Assembly: GCA_039720395.1 (NCBI GenBank)
Contig: CM077822.1
Location: 21,969,267-22,033,266, forward strand
Source of the DNA: Liquidambar formosana
Taxonomy: Eukaryota > Streptophyta > Magnoliopsida > Saxifragales > Altingiaceae
Direction of reading: 5' to 3'
Length of the DNA stretch: 64,000 nucleotides
Below are positions 35,883 through 48,843 of this stretch, piece by piece (the stretch's first letter is position 1; each line of letters starts with the position of its first letter). The notes below the pieces were generated by a model. The model did no database searches. It was not told the origin of the DNA and saw only the letters and a program-made list of their open reading frames with translations. The position numbers and the translations under genes were made by a program.

Positions 35883-37700
35883 GTCAATTAGTCAATAAGA
35901 CTAAACTTATTTATCAATTAATAACACATTTTTTGAAGATCCCTGGTTTGCCCTTATTATTACTAAGGGCACTCCTTTTTTTTTGTTATGAATGGCATCT
36001 TATGTAACTAACTTAACTTTGTAATATTATAATTTTTAAAAACTTATAACTTACAATATAAATATCCGTTTTTTTTTTTATAATAAAAAGTATATTTTTG
36101 GAACCAACTCGTCGACATCTTCGAAAAAATATCCATATTGATTAGGTAATTATTAAAAAATTAAAATCGTAAAATTTTACTACTTAACACAGTTTAACGT
36201 AATACTCACAAAACTATAAAATTTTACTACTTTCTGAAGTAGTAAAATTTTACTACTTTATGAAATAAATTTTACAACGAAAGTAATAAAATTTTATTAC
36301 TTCGAGAGTTGGGGTTTGTAATAGTTTAGGATTTGGTGATGTACTTAATGATGGTGTTTCTTCACTTAGGCATGTAGGTTTGCGACAACTTCTTGCAAAG
36401 CTGGAATTATTCCCAGCATATTTCCTTATGGTAAAAACTATATGAAGCCAACTGAAAATAATCAGGATATAGGATTAGAAGAAAAACATAAGAATGGTGG
36501 TATTTTTTTTTTTTTTTAATCCAAAAAAAATTTATATTATTAATGAAGATGTAAGTAGCATACAAAGAGAATCCCCAAAGGTCTCAACGGCAAAACAGAG
36601 AATAAGACTTAACACTTAACCCCAAAAAACAACAAACCCAAAGACTACACAAACAATAATGAACTAAAGATGAGTTGAGAATGGTGGTAATAAAAGTTTT
36701 GAAAACAACTTGCAGCCAACAAAGGATCCTAGTTATGGGGGATGCAATCATCGGTGACAATGGTTAATGGTTATTTCTGATGGCAGAAGAAATCATTGGA
36801 GTCTAAGCTCGCATGTGAGGTTCAGATATGGAAGAGAGAAAGAGCGGGAGAGCGAGAAGACAAAGAGCAAAAGAGGCAGACAGAGGGAGGGAAATAGGGA
36901 AGCTAGATTTGGTGAGTTTGAGATCTGGTTTCTTCAGATCTAGTGTTCATCTTCAGATCTGGTTCGGAGGAGCTCGACACCAACGAATTTCATGGCCAGT
37001 CGTCGTCACCAGAGGTCAGACATTGATGAAAATCAGCCATCACTGGAGTTATTTATTTGGGTTGGGGTTTGAGAAGAGAGATGGTGATGGGGTGGTTTTG
37101 GGGTGGAGGATAGGGAGGGGTAGGTGAAGAGAGGGATAAATAAATAACTTAATAAAAATGAGAGTATTTTGGTCAATTATAAGCCAAATGGACTAAGTGA
37201 GTTGAAAAAAAAGTTAGGTGACTATTTTCTAAATAAGTTATATTTTGTGGATTGATGGCCAAATCCCCTTTTTCTTTTTGCAGATTAATGAATGAAGGAG
37301 CCGAGAAATTAAGGAGATCAAAGCTCATACAAAAGCAGTCTTTTTTTTTTTTTTTTTTTTTTTAGTTTGACGGTCAAAGTATTCGGACCAATTTGTACGT
37401 ATCTCGACAAACGCAGTCTTTACTTGCCGGCCTTATTATTTATAGGTGATGGCCTAAGCATGGCTATAAAGTATAATCAGCTGTTTGCTAGTTGGCATTT
37501 TCTGTTCTGCATGTCATTTATTTTTTTATTTTTCCCAAGGATAAGAACATCATGTAACAAGTACGTAAAATTGTAGGGAGTAATTACTAAGAGAAGAAAA
37601 TTCTTTATAATTTGAAAAAAATCAATGACATACAGATGGTGGATGAATTGCCATAGACGTAGCACCACTCGTGATGTGTCATATCTAACTAGGGTTTTTT
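35883..37700. other. Intergenic stretch with scattered repeat fragments
   Basis: Contains repeated GTAAAATTTTACTACTT words (about 36175-36300), a T-run plus tail at 36506-36680 that may be a minus-strand retroelement 3' end, a GC-richer GA-repeat leader-like block (36828-37130) and a T-run at 37340-37364. No gene is recognised. Confidence 0.5.
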
Positions 37701-37739
37701 TCTCTTTGTTTTGTTTTTTTTGTTTTTTCTTCTGAAAGC

Positions 37740-38850
37740 ATTGCTGAAAGATTATTTCATTTGCCACATGGCACTTCGAAAGGTAAATTCCTATTAGTGA
37801 GATATTTATATCAAATCACGCTTGCTCATTGGTCGGCGGCGGCAGGTGTGTTTGTTTCTCGAGAAATAGTTGCCTAATTTTCACAACAACCTAAGGGAAA
37901 AACAATTGTTTAGTGAAGGGAAATGATCCCATCATCCTTAATGAAACATGGACACATTCATTGGTACGTATTTTGATTGGGTTAGTTTGTTTCTTTTACT
38001 TGTGAATTATGGTTAATTGTAACAAATACAATCCACACTGAAAAAAAAAAAAAAAAGAAAAAGAAGAAGAAGAAGAAAGGGGCTAAAACCGTAAAGAACA
38101 AAGGGGTTTTTTCTTCTTCCCCACTCTAAATGTTTCTTTCCCCTTTTCCATCCTTTGAGGCTTCTTTTTTTTTCCTTTTTTTCTTTCTCACTCATTAAAA
38201 ACTCACACACCCACACACACCTAGAGAGTCAAACCCTCGACCTCCCCAAACCCCCCACACCCAATTGGATGGGAAATGCCATCTAAACTACATATGTTCG
38301 GCCATCCTTTGAGTTCCTATGTCCAAACGCAATAACGTCATCTCATTTGTCATTTAATTTGGCACTTTGTTAAGTAAATTGGGATTAGTGAGGTATTCAA
38401 ACAAACACGTGCTTGCTTATTATGTGTGAGCGTGTGGCCTATTTATTTCTACTTAAAAACTACTCCGTACCAGACATGACATTAACATTGCGTTAACAAT
38501 CCATATAAATCCTTCCAATCAAATGTGTTTTCTCTTTTTCTTTTTCTTGGGGACTTTAGTTAATTATATTATAACGATGCCAATCAATTTTGATTTAGGA
38601 GCAGGTAAAAGCGACGTAGGAAAAGGACAATCTTCTTCCTCTCATTCTTCCTTTTCTTTTCATTTTTTTTTTTTCCCATTTTTAATCCTTTGGAGTCTGG
38701 ATTTGATTCCTTTTATGTCATAATGCATATGATGTTCGTTTTTCATTTACCATTTCACTCACTAATATGTAAATATATTGGGATTAGTGAAAGATTTAAA
38801 ATGAACACGTGCTTGCTCACGAGCGGATGCATGTCATGCTGGCTACCACA
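37740..38850. repeat. Three-copy degenerate direct repeat
   Basis: Three blocks share a common ending: at about 37782, 38375 and 38775 each has a TAAATT..GATTAGTGA-like word followed some 25 bp later by CACG..CTTGCT (ACACGTGCTTGCT in copies 2 and 3). T/C-rich pyrimidine tracts precede each. Units are 400-590 bp and diverged. Confidence 0.55.
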
Positions 38851-38859
38851 ATTCAACTT

Positions 38860-38898
<39 letters not shown>

Positions 38899-38966
38899 CA
38901 CGAAATACTATAAAATTATACGGAACACGAAATACGATAAAATTATAAGACTTGATTCACAGACTC

Positions 38967-39205
38967 GGATTTGGTGCAGTTTTATATTTTAACTGCATCG
39001 TGTAGTGATCGTCGGATGAGCGACATGTTACAAGAGGAAGGTAAGAACGGTTGAGATTTGTTCCATTAACAACTCATGGTATTGTGCAGCTCACGTGGCA
39101 AATTCCTTTCTCAAATCCCAATCGTTCCTGTCTTTCTTTTGCAATGTGTCGCTCATTCGACGACAACTGCACAATGCAGTTAAAGTGTAAAACTGCACCA
39201 AATCC
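38967..39205. mobile_element. Foldback MITE with ~60-bp TIRs
   Basis: GGATTTGGTGCAGTTTTATA at the left is mirrored by a right arm ending in AAACTGCACCAAATCC. The arms continue inward through AACTGCATCGTG / CACAATGCAGTT and GATGAGCGACA / TGTCGCTCATTC. 239 bp, no coding capacity. Target duplication not clear. Confidence 0.78.
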
Positions 39206-41174
39206 AAATCCCTTGATCCACTAGTGATAAGAAAACATCGCTACAACTCTAGCATTAATGCAGTCGTAACAACTTGATCCACTAGTGATAAGAAAGAAGA
39301 ATAGGACTGTTATTGACAAAGTTAATTGTATTAATTTGTCACTTTTCTAATAATTTGAAGCATCTACTAAGGCACATACACATGAATGCTGTGAAAGCAA
39401 CCAAAGTATTTATAGAGATAATGGGCATGTTTGGTTGTGTTCTCAGCAAAAATGCATTCGCAAAAAATTATATAAAAAGTTTTGGAAACATTTTTTCATT
39501 TCTACTCTAAACAGAAAACAAATTGAGAACATTATTTTGATATTTCTTGATATTAACCAATCCCAATGTAATTGAGATATAAGCTTTGGTTGAATTTATT
39601 TGAGTTAGAGTTGTGCTCTTTTGCATTTGTTATATGAGTCTATTTTTGCTCATTTTTTGGTTTTATTCTACTGGAAGAACAAAATATATTTAGAACACAA
39701 AATCATACGAGTCCAAAATTTTTCCACAAGGAGCTGTTTGAAAAATATAAAAATTCAATCAATCAAAGTTGAGTTTAACCGGTTTTGATTTCATCTGTAT
39801 TTGGTAATTTTATTTTTGTATAAATTTTTTCGGTCTTATATTAAAAATAAAATATAAACATAATTGTTTTTAGAACAGTTGTAATTGTAAGTGAATTTAT
39901 TATAGGGCATTTAGGCTCAAGTCCACAAAGTAATACTTGTATTGCCTAAAGTCCCTCTTAAAAACACATTTAGCCTCCAATACGCTATAAGTTGGGAGGA
40001 CAAAAATGCCCCTACTATAAAGGCACAAATCATATAAAGATCAAAAATAGGAATAACTCACCTGGAAAATCTCCTTGAATTTCGGCCAAATCCCTACAAA
40101 ATCTCCACCACTCAAATTCTTCCCTTCTACTCTCAACGTCCCCTACTTTCCCTACCGTGATATGCTTCACTCCTTCCTTCTTAATCTCCCTCAAGTAATT
40201 CCCATAACTCCCCTCCATTATTTTTGCCTATTCATAACTCTCCTCCTTTATTTTCCCATACTTCCCAAGACTATCTCTTTCCATCTTTGTCAGGTCCTTC
40301 TTTACCTCCCTCAATTCCCTCAATTACTACTCGTACTTTTTCTCCCCTTGTCATTCACAATCCTGCGGACATCCCTTTGGTAGTAAACCCTCTGTTTCAT
40401 CGTGTAACTTTTTGAACATGTCACTAAATCTAGGTTGTTTTTTGGTTTTTATTTTTTTTGTTTTTTTTTAGAGAAATTGAATGGGTAATTAATTACCTAA
40501 GTCTCAGTTACATGTAACTAGAGATGTATGTGATTGTAGTTACTGTAACTGTTATAGTGGAAAACAGTTACATGACGAACAAATGGATCAAAAAGACGAA
40601 GTGTAAGCATGTAACTATTCATGTGACTAAACATAGGGGTTTGTTTTGATTTATTTGAATTCCGATTTAGGGATTCTGACATTGTTGATGTGAGTTATGA
40701 AATTTCATACATTATTTGGAATAGTTACATTGCGAATTTTTTGGGAAATACACACGCATATGGGTTAGTTACATGATTTTACATAAAATAAGTCCACAAA
40801 AAGGCCATACATCATCAACTAGTTACATCTGTCGAAGCTTGACGAGTATGAATTTTATTGGACATTTAGCAAACTTAAATAATGAATGGGATAGGTTTGA
40901 TTCCATAAATCGTGGCTGGTTTTCCATTTAAGCGCATTGATGGTATTCATGGCAAGTTTTTTATAGTTGTTCCCAAAACGTTACCATTTTTTCATGTGCA
41001 ATGGACTTGAGACTAAAAGAGTTTTTATAGGTGACTTGAGGCTTGAACAAATCTTCAAACGTGTACCTCCTGCTAATTTTCCCACTTATTTATAAACCAT
41101 ATAATATTAAGCTAGTAGGGCTAACTGGATCTACTTTCCAAAATTCCTAATCCAACCCTAAATATTCACATGAA
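39206..41174. other. Intergenic sequence
   Basis: Begins with a short direct repeat, CTTGATCCACTAGTGATAAG, occurring at 39212 and again near 39274. A pyrimidine-rich block lies at 40040-40400. No gene is recognised; open frames in the pyrimidine block have low-complexity composition. Confidence 0.5.
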
Positions 41175-41330
41175 GGATGACAATTAGCACATACAGATAT
41201 AATTTTTATCAGTCCCGTATTGAAAGTTGTATATCGTGTATTAGTGAATTACACGATCAATAATAAAGATATATTAGGTCAATACACAAGGGACAACTCC
41301 TAATATATGCATGTTACAACGTGCTAGGAA
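41175..41330. mobile_element. MITE family B copy 3 (degenerate)
   Basis: AGGATGACAATTAGCACATA start, a GACAACTCCTAATATATG core and an ACAACGTGCT end follow the family B order seen at 9772-9940. Confidence 0.5.
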
Positions 41331-41768
41331 ATCGCAATATATCATGATTAGTGAAGCAGGCAGCTCTCAACTGGGGGTAATGTAATCAGTGCCCTTAGCA
41401 ACAAAAGCACCTCTGCTCTTAACTTATGTGCAGTGCTTGATTTAATAACGCCTAAAACCAAATTTTATAATGGCTGGCGGGCACCTTACACGACGTTATC
41501 TTGTGAACCTGCGAACCGCCATTTTTCTTTCCTCGCCGATTTTTTTGAGCGAAAACTCGGCTGTGGTCATTGGATTCCCTTCTCCCGCCGATTATTTGAG
41601 TTTGATTTAAAGTAAGTGGTGACGGCCGCGTTATGCGCGTGTTCAACACCCTCCAGCTCGATGGAGCGAATGATCAACGATCAATCTCTTTTTTTTTTAT
41701 TGATTAAAAAAAAGGATCTTATGGGGTGACAAACAAGAGTGATTTTCCTACATAGGTGTGACTAATAG

Positions 41769-43828
41769 TGTAACACCCGTGATTTGAAAGTAAGGTATTA
41801 AGGGTTTAAGCTGCTGAAATTTGGCTAAGTGTGGGGAAAAAGTGAATTTTCGTAAATCTTTGTTTTTAAAGATAATTTTTTGCGGTACTAGAAGTTTATA
41901 ATATTATAAGACTTCTGTGATTTTATGGGATTTTATTAGCATGTTTGGATTGGGTTCCTCACATGTTTGTTTTAGGAAAATCTGTCGGGCGACAGATTTT
42001 GTACAAAAACTTGGAAATGAGATTTTGATATACTTGGAATTTGATTTTTCTGATATTTTATTTGGATTCAAATGGGGAGTTATTTGCTTATTTTCATTAA
42101 ATAACTTAAAGTAAAAGGATAATATAAGAATGAAGAAGATTACTTAAATGTTTTGGATGAAAATAAGGCTGAGGTCTGTACTGATGGAGAGTGGCCTGAC
42201 TAACTGTCTATTTTCTGCTGTCTGTATATTTCAGACGACTGAAACATGTTTCAGCCGTTTGAAAGACAATTTTCAGCCGGCTGAAAGTTCATGTTAGCCG
42301 TCTGAAAGATAATTTTCAGCCGGCTGAAAGTTCATGTCAGCCGACTGAAAATTTCAGAGAGCATTGTTTTGTGTTGGGCATTTTCAGCCGGTTGAAAATA
42401 CTTGTCAGCCGTCTGAAAGTGTCGGCAGAAAGTTTTAAAAAAGGGCTTATTTGACGATTTTACCCCCACTTTCCCTTATTAAACCCATTCCTAATGGGTT
42501 TCTTACCCATTTTTCGGCAGAAAAGGAAAGAGAGAGAGAGAGAGAGAAAGAGGAGCTCGACGGTGAGGAGCGTGACCACGAGAGCTCGGGTCCGACCCCA
42601 CAACGTATGGATCTTGTGATTTCCACCCTGATCTACACGTGTACACCCTTAGATTCACGTTTCTAGCTACCATTTGTGAGGTAGGTGCATTTTTCATGGT
42701 TGTAAACCATTGTATGCATGATTTGTTATATTATTATGGGGTTTTTAGCATGTTTACATGATATAATACATGTTTACATGGGATTGGGGTTTGAGTTTCT
42801 TAATAATTCATATATTTGAGAAATTAGGGTTTTGTTTATGCCCTATTTAGTTATATTGGTATTGTTTTGCATACCCTCACATGATTTAGAATACAATGGT
42901 TTGATTGTGAAAACCTATTTGTTAAATCCTTGTAATGGACTATTTAAGGGTCACTTTTATATAAGTGATGGAAATCCATTTTCTTTCTAAAATTATAAAT
43001 AAAAATGGATGTGATGATAAGGGGTACTTTCCGGTCTTAATGACCGTAGTGTTCCCGAAATGAGGTTACTTTCTGGATCCATGTAGGATTCATAGTGTTT
43101 CCTCAAGATGAAGCTACTTTCTGGACCCATATAGGGATCCATAGTGTTTCCTCTCATTTCCGCGCACGAGGGCCCCGCATAACCTGGGGAGGATTATTCA
43201 GTTTAAAAGACTGATGATGTTATGAATTGTTAGATATGGCGGATTTATGTTATGAATGACTTTCATGTTCTCCTGTACTTGTTTTAAAATTGTGATATGC
43301 AACCCCTTATTACCTCATTTTATTTAATTGTACATAATGGTTTTAAAACCTTGATATACAATCTTGAAAAATGTATCCTACTGAGTTTATACTCACGCCT
43401 ATTTTCAAAACCTTTTGCAGACCTTGAGCAAAGTAAGGATGACTCTTATGAGGAGGCATCACATCGGACTTAGAATATGCATTGCATTATGGGTGTTGTG
43501 CAGATGTATTTTATAATTTTATGGCCTGTATATTATTTAGACAGACTTATTGTATTATACACTGTTTGTATTGACAATAGTTCTATGTGAGAACTAGTAT
43601 GCCAGCTTAATTTAATTACCTGTTGTGGATGGTTGAATGATTTTGATTTTAAATTGAACAAGTTTAAACTGTCGAGAACTTGGTATGTCCTATTTTCAGA
43701 CAGGACCATGTCGGATTTTCTAAAAATATTTTATAAAGCTAAAAATTTTATTATAAACCATCCTTGAACTACATTTTATTTATTCTTCTTTCTATTGACA
43801 CGTCATAGCCTATTTTTGGGTCGTGACA
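41769..43828 (+). repeat. 5' LTR (2060 bp)
   Basis: TG...CA ends. Contains a palindrome array (42230-42420), a GA microsatellite (about 42528-42547) and a GC-rich patch near 43160-43195. Confidence 0.95.
42230..42420. repeat. Palindrome array in 5' LTR
   Basis: Eight imperfect copies of the 16-bp palindrome TTTCAGCCGGCTGAAA at 20-30 bp spacing. The 3' LTR has six. Confidence 0.85.
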
Positions 43829-43835
43829 GTCTTTT

Positions 43836-43847
43836 TGGTATCAGAGC
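43836..43847 (+). other. Primer-binding site, initiator tRNA-Met
   Basis: TGGTATCAGAGC lies seven bases after the 5' LTR and is the usual complement of the tRNA-iMet 3' end in plant LTR elements. Confidence 0.9.
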
Positions 43848-44050
43848 TGGCTATTAGATCCATATGGGTGCTATTACGTCATATTATGTGTGTGCATACA
43901 TGTTTATGCATTGGGTCATTCATGGGAAGGGAACATACATATGCATTATTAGTATCGCGTTAGAAATTCCCCATTAGTAAAACCTTTTATAATTGAGTTG
44001 TGAAAGATATTCTAGTTGAATATAACCTATATATATCTATATATTTTAGA

Positions 44051-47000
44051 ATGCGACGTGGACGTCGAGGAAGAGGTCGGGGTAGGGCTGTAGCCGCTCC
44101 ACACCCTGAACCGGAAGACGAAATTCCAATTGGGGCACCACCTGTGCATGAGAATGAACCACAACCGGAACAACTTGATATATTGAATCAGTTGGTAGCT
44201 AGCTGCATTACAGGGACTTCAAGCTACGATGGCTCAGAACCAAGTACCACAACCCCAGGCACCACTTCCGCCTGTGGGAGATTATATGACAAAGGCTAAC
44301 GCATATAAAGCCTTCATGCATATGAAACCCCCAACTTATGAAGGGGAGAGGAATCCAGCAATTGCTGAAATGTGGTTGAAGCAAGTCAAGAAGGCTTTGA
44401 CTATTGTGGCTACTCCTGAACAGTACAAGGTGGAGTTTGCTGCGTACTTACTGAAGGGCATGGCAGATAACTGGTGGGAAAGAGTGAAGCCCGTTGGGGA
44501 AAATGAATATATGTTGTGGGAAAATTTCGAGAATTTGTTTAATAACGAATTCTACCCACAATCATATATAAATAAACAGATGAAGGAGTTTATGAAGTTG
44601 GAGCAAGGGAACTTGACCATCGATGAATATGTCAACAAGTTCCAAGAATTGTGCGTTTTCGTACCATCCCTTATGGCGGATCAACCAGCACTTTGTCGGA
44701 AGTTTGAGATGGGATTAAATCCCTACAATAGTAGAATGGTGGTTCCTCACCAAATCAATAATTTCTCCTTGATTTTGGATAAAGTCCTTTTGATAGGGAG
44801 GCAAGCTGAGGAACACTGGAAGGCCAAGGATGAAGCCAGGGAACAGAAGAAGAATAACCAGAAATCTCATAAGGGGAGTTCTAGTGGAACTAGTGGCATT
44901 GGCAAGAAGTCACAAGGAGGCGGTAGTTCAAACTATCTCCGTCCTAGAGGCCAGCAATTTAAGCAGTCTGGCAGTCAAAGCAGTGGGAGTAGTAGTGGGA
45001 GCAGTGGAAACCCCAAAGTTTGTTTTCTCTGTAGACAAAAAGGCCATATTCATCCTAATTGTCCTCTTCTGACTAGAGCTCAATTCCAACCATCTGAATC
45101 TCCACAATACACTAGTGGTTCTTCTCAGTCTTCTTACCACTACCCACAGCACCAGACTGGACAAGGAACTCAATCATCCTACCCCTATTCCCAGCCCCAA
45201 CAATATCAAGCACCACAATTCTTTGGTCAACAACAATATGATCAACCCACTCAACAACCACAGGGGTATGGGCAACAGTTTGGACAAGGATATGGGCAGC
45301 GAGGTCAGTCTCGCCAAAGTGGAGGTAGAAATCAAGGGGATCGTGGTCGTGGGAGAGCCTATGCTATGACTCGACCCGTAGAAGGAGCATCAAATGCTGT
45401 AGTGGAAGGTATATTTTTGGTGCATAATTCTTGTGCCAAGATATTATTTGACCCCGGTTCCACTCATTCATTTATTTCTGAATCTTTTGCAAGAGCTTTG
45501 GGATTAAAGGCAGAACCTATGGGGTATATACTAGAAGTAGATACACCTTTCGAGAACTCGTATAGTACGGCGAGTATTTGTAAATCTTGTTGCTTGGTAA
45601 TCTCGGGACAAGAGTTGTCTGTGGACTTGATTGTCCTAGAAATGACAGGATATGATGTAATCTTGGGTATAGATTGGTTGTCATCTAATCAAGCAGTGAT
45701 GGACTGTTACTCCAAAAAGGTGTCATTCTGTTCTCCTGAAGGAATCTCATTTTCTTTCTATGGGGATAAATATATTCCCTTACCAGATGCTGTGCTGGAC
45801 TTACCTATTCCCCGTATCAAGTCAGCAGGATATATAAGTTTTCTAGCAAGCATTCGTGGTAATGGACAGAATAAGGTGCATCCGACCTTCATTCCAGTAG
45901 TGCAGGAGTTTCCAGATGTCTTTTTAGATGACCTACCGGGTTTACCTCCAAGGAGGGAGGTTGAGTTCGCTATTGAGGTGTATCCTGGCACATCTCCTAT
46001 CTCTACTACTCCCTATCGGATGGCACCAGCAAAATTGAGAGAGTTGAAGACTCAATTGAATGAGCTCAAGAGTAAGGGATTCATTCGACCTAGTGTCTCC
46101 CCGTGGGGAGCACCTGTTTTATTCGTGAAGAAGAAAGATGGTACTCTGAGGCTATGTATAGATTATCGACAGCTGAATCGGGTAACTATCAAGAACAAAT
46201 ACCCTTTACCTCTTATAGATGATTTATTTGACCAACTTAGAGGGTCTTGTGTTTTCTCTAAGATCGATCTTCGATCTGGTTATCATCAACTATTGATCAA
46301 AGATGATGATGTCAAGAAGACGGCGTTTAATACTCGCTATAGACACTACGAGTTCACTGTCATGCCTTTTGGGTTAACTAATGCACCCGCGGCATTCATG
46401 GATCTGATGAATAGGATTTTTCACCCCTATCTCGATCAGTTTATAGTGGTGTTCATAGATGACATTTTGATTTACTCGCGAACCCCAGAGGAACACGAGG
46501 CACATTTGCGTATAGCCTTGCAATTGTTGAGAGAGCATAGGTTGTATGCTAAGAAAGAGAAATGCGAGTTCTGGATGTGTGAGGTGAGATTCCTCGGTCA
46601 TGTAGTATCTGAAGCAGGGATTTCTGTGGATCCTGAGAAAGTAGAGGCGATCCTAAATTGGGAACGACCTAGAAGTGTCACCGAGATTCGTAGTTTCCTC
46701 GGTCTAGCAGGATACTATAGGAGATTTGTACAGGGATTCTCCAGTATTGCTGCACCTTTGACAAGGTTAACACGAAAAGGAGTTCACTTTGTATGGGATG
46801 AAGAGTGTGATCAGGCATTTAGTGCCCTTAAGGCGTGTTTAACCACTGCGCCGGTATTGATTATACCTCAAAGTGGAGAACCACATACAGTGTATTCTGA
46901 CGCTTCCTTGAAAGGGTTGGGATGCGTTTTGATGCAGCATGGCAGAGTTGTAGCTTATGGTTCTCGACAATTAAAACCCCATGAGAAGAACTACCCTACC

Positions 47001-48791
47001 CATGATTTGGAATTGGCAGCTGTTGTGTTTGCTTTAAAGATTTGGAGATGTTACCTATATGGCGAGAGATTTGAAGTGTATACTGATCATAAAAGCTTGA
47101 AGTATATCTTTACTCAGAAGGATCTCAATTTACGCCAAACTCGATGGTTGGAGTACCTCGAGGATTATGACTTTGAGATACAATATCATCCAGGTAGGGC
47201 CAATGTAGTGGTGGATGCCTTGAGTAGGAAATCTCAAGGTGTGGCTTATAACCTTGTTGTATCCAAATCAAAGATATTGGCAGACCTGCGTGAGTACAAT
47301 CTTTGTATTGGAGGTAAAAAGCAAAAAGCTTGTGTCTATAATGCAGTAGCTAGACCAGTTATTTTACAGAAGGTCCTAGATGATCAATGGAAGGACCCTG
47401 CATTGGTAAATGTTCGAATTCGCCTAAATAATGGTGAGGATGTGGACAAATGGTTAATTGGAAATGATCTTGGCTTAAGGTTCAAGGGAAGATTAGCTGT
47501 TCCTAATGACAGATCTTTAAAAGAAGAAATTCTTGATGTGGCACATCGATCCAAGTTTTCTATTCATCTTGGTAATAACAAGATGTATAAAGACTTGAGG
47601 AGACAATATTGGTGGAGAGGAATGAAGAAAGATGTTGCTCGATACGTAGCACAATGTTTGAATTTTCAGGTAGTGAAAGCTGAACATAAGAAGCCGCCAG
47701 GATTACTCCAACCTTTACCCATTCCGCAATGGAAATAGGAGGACATTACTATGGATTTTGTGGTGGGACTACCTCGTACTCCCCAGAAGCATGATGCCAT
47801 CTGGGTCATAGTAGACAGATTAACTAAATCTGCCCATTTCATACCCGTCCGCACCAATTACTCCATGGAGAAACTGGCTAAGTTGTATATCAATGAGATT
47901 GTTCGATTGCATGGGGCACCAGCGCGCATTGTATCAGATAGAGATCCAAGATTTGCTTCACGATTTTGGAATACTTTACAAGAGGCCTTGGGAACTCGAG
48001 TACAAATGAGTTCAACTTTTCATCCAGAGACTGATGGTCAGTCTGAAAAGACCATTCAAATCTTAGAGGATATGCTGAGGGCTTGTGCCCTAGAATTTGG
48101 GGGTAGTTGGATTGACCATCTGGCTTTAGCAGAGTTTTCTTACAACAACAGTTATCAATCTAGCATTGGGATGGCCCCTTTTGAGGCTCTTTATGGGCGT
48201 CCATGTAGATCGCCACTATGTTGGGCAGAAGTAGGTGATGCCAAGTTATTGGGCCCAGATCTGGTGAGAGAAACCACAGAGAAGATTAAGGTTATTCGTG
48301 AGCGTCTTCATATGGCCCAGGATCGTCAAAAGTTGTATGCTGACAGACGCAGACGCGAGTTAACTTTTAATGCTGGTGATTGGGTGTTGTTGAAGGTTTC
48401 TCCAAGAAGAGGAACAATTCGTTTTGGCAAGAAAGGAAAGTTGGCCCCCCGGTATATAGGCCCATTTCAGATAATTGAGCCTGTAGGAGAGGTTGCTTAT
48501 CAGGTAGCATTACCTCCACAATTTGCGGCTATGCACCCAGTTTTCCATGTTTCAATGTTGCGAAAATGCATTACCAATCACACACCCATCATTGACTGGC
48601 AGGATGTTCAGATTCACAAAGACATGTCTTATGAGGAGAAGCCAGTACAAATCTTAGACCGCCAAGATCGAGTATTGCGCAACAAGGTCATTCCACAAGT
48701 TAAGGTGTTGTGGAACCACCATGGAGTGGAGGAGGCTACTTGGGAACTTGAGTCAGCTATACAAGAGAAGTACCCATATTTGTTTCAATAA
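44051..48791 (+). pseudogene. Gag-Pol polyprotein of the gypsy element (one frameshift, one stop)
   Basis: Gag starts MRRGRRGRGRG. An extra G in the run at 44213-44215 shifts the frame; the long frame then runs from 44229. Gag domain, then zinc knuckle [14 protein letters not shown] (45021-45062). Protease motif reads FDPGSTHSF, with Pro (45453-45455) where D-S/T-G is expected. [23 protein letters not shown], catalytic FIDD (46452-46463). RNase [11 protein letters not shown] and TDHKSLKYI. Integrase zinc finger ends CLNFQ instead of a C-x2-C pair. TAG at 47736-47738 follows PIPQWK; the same frame continues through the integrase core (FVVGLPRTP, IVSDRDPRFASRFW) to a chromodomain-like end (VKVLWNHHGVEEATWELES) and stops at 48791. 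The lesions make this copy unlikely to be autonomous. Confidence 0.94.
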
Positions 48792-48829
48792 TCAGGTGAG
48801 TATTCGAAATTCGAGGACGAATTTCCTAT

Positions 48830-48843
48830 TAAGTTGGGGGGAT
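48830..48843 (+). other. Polypurine tract
   Basis: A G-rich run (AAGTTGGGGGGA region) lies immediately before the 3' LTR, the expected plus-strand priming site. Confidence 0.8.

Noticed and set aside
36828..37127. 99-codon frame with Arg/Lys/Glu-rich start
   Set aside because: The start is a GA-rich repeat typical of plant leaders and transposons; no domain is recognisable and no spliced continuation was found.
40075..40415. Overlapping open frames rich in Pro/Leu/Phe/Ser
   Set aside because: They come from a pyrimidine-rich block; both frames are biased the same way and resemble no protein.
44928..45369. Short frames on both strands inside gag
   Set aside because: They are out-of-frame shadows of the gag linker and zinc-knuckle coding sequence.
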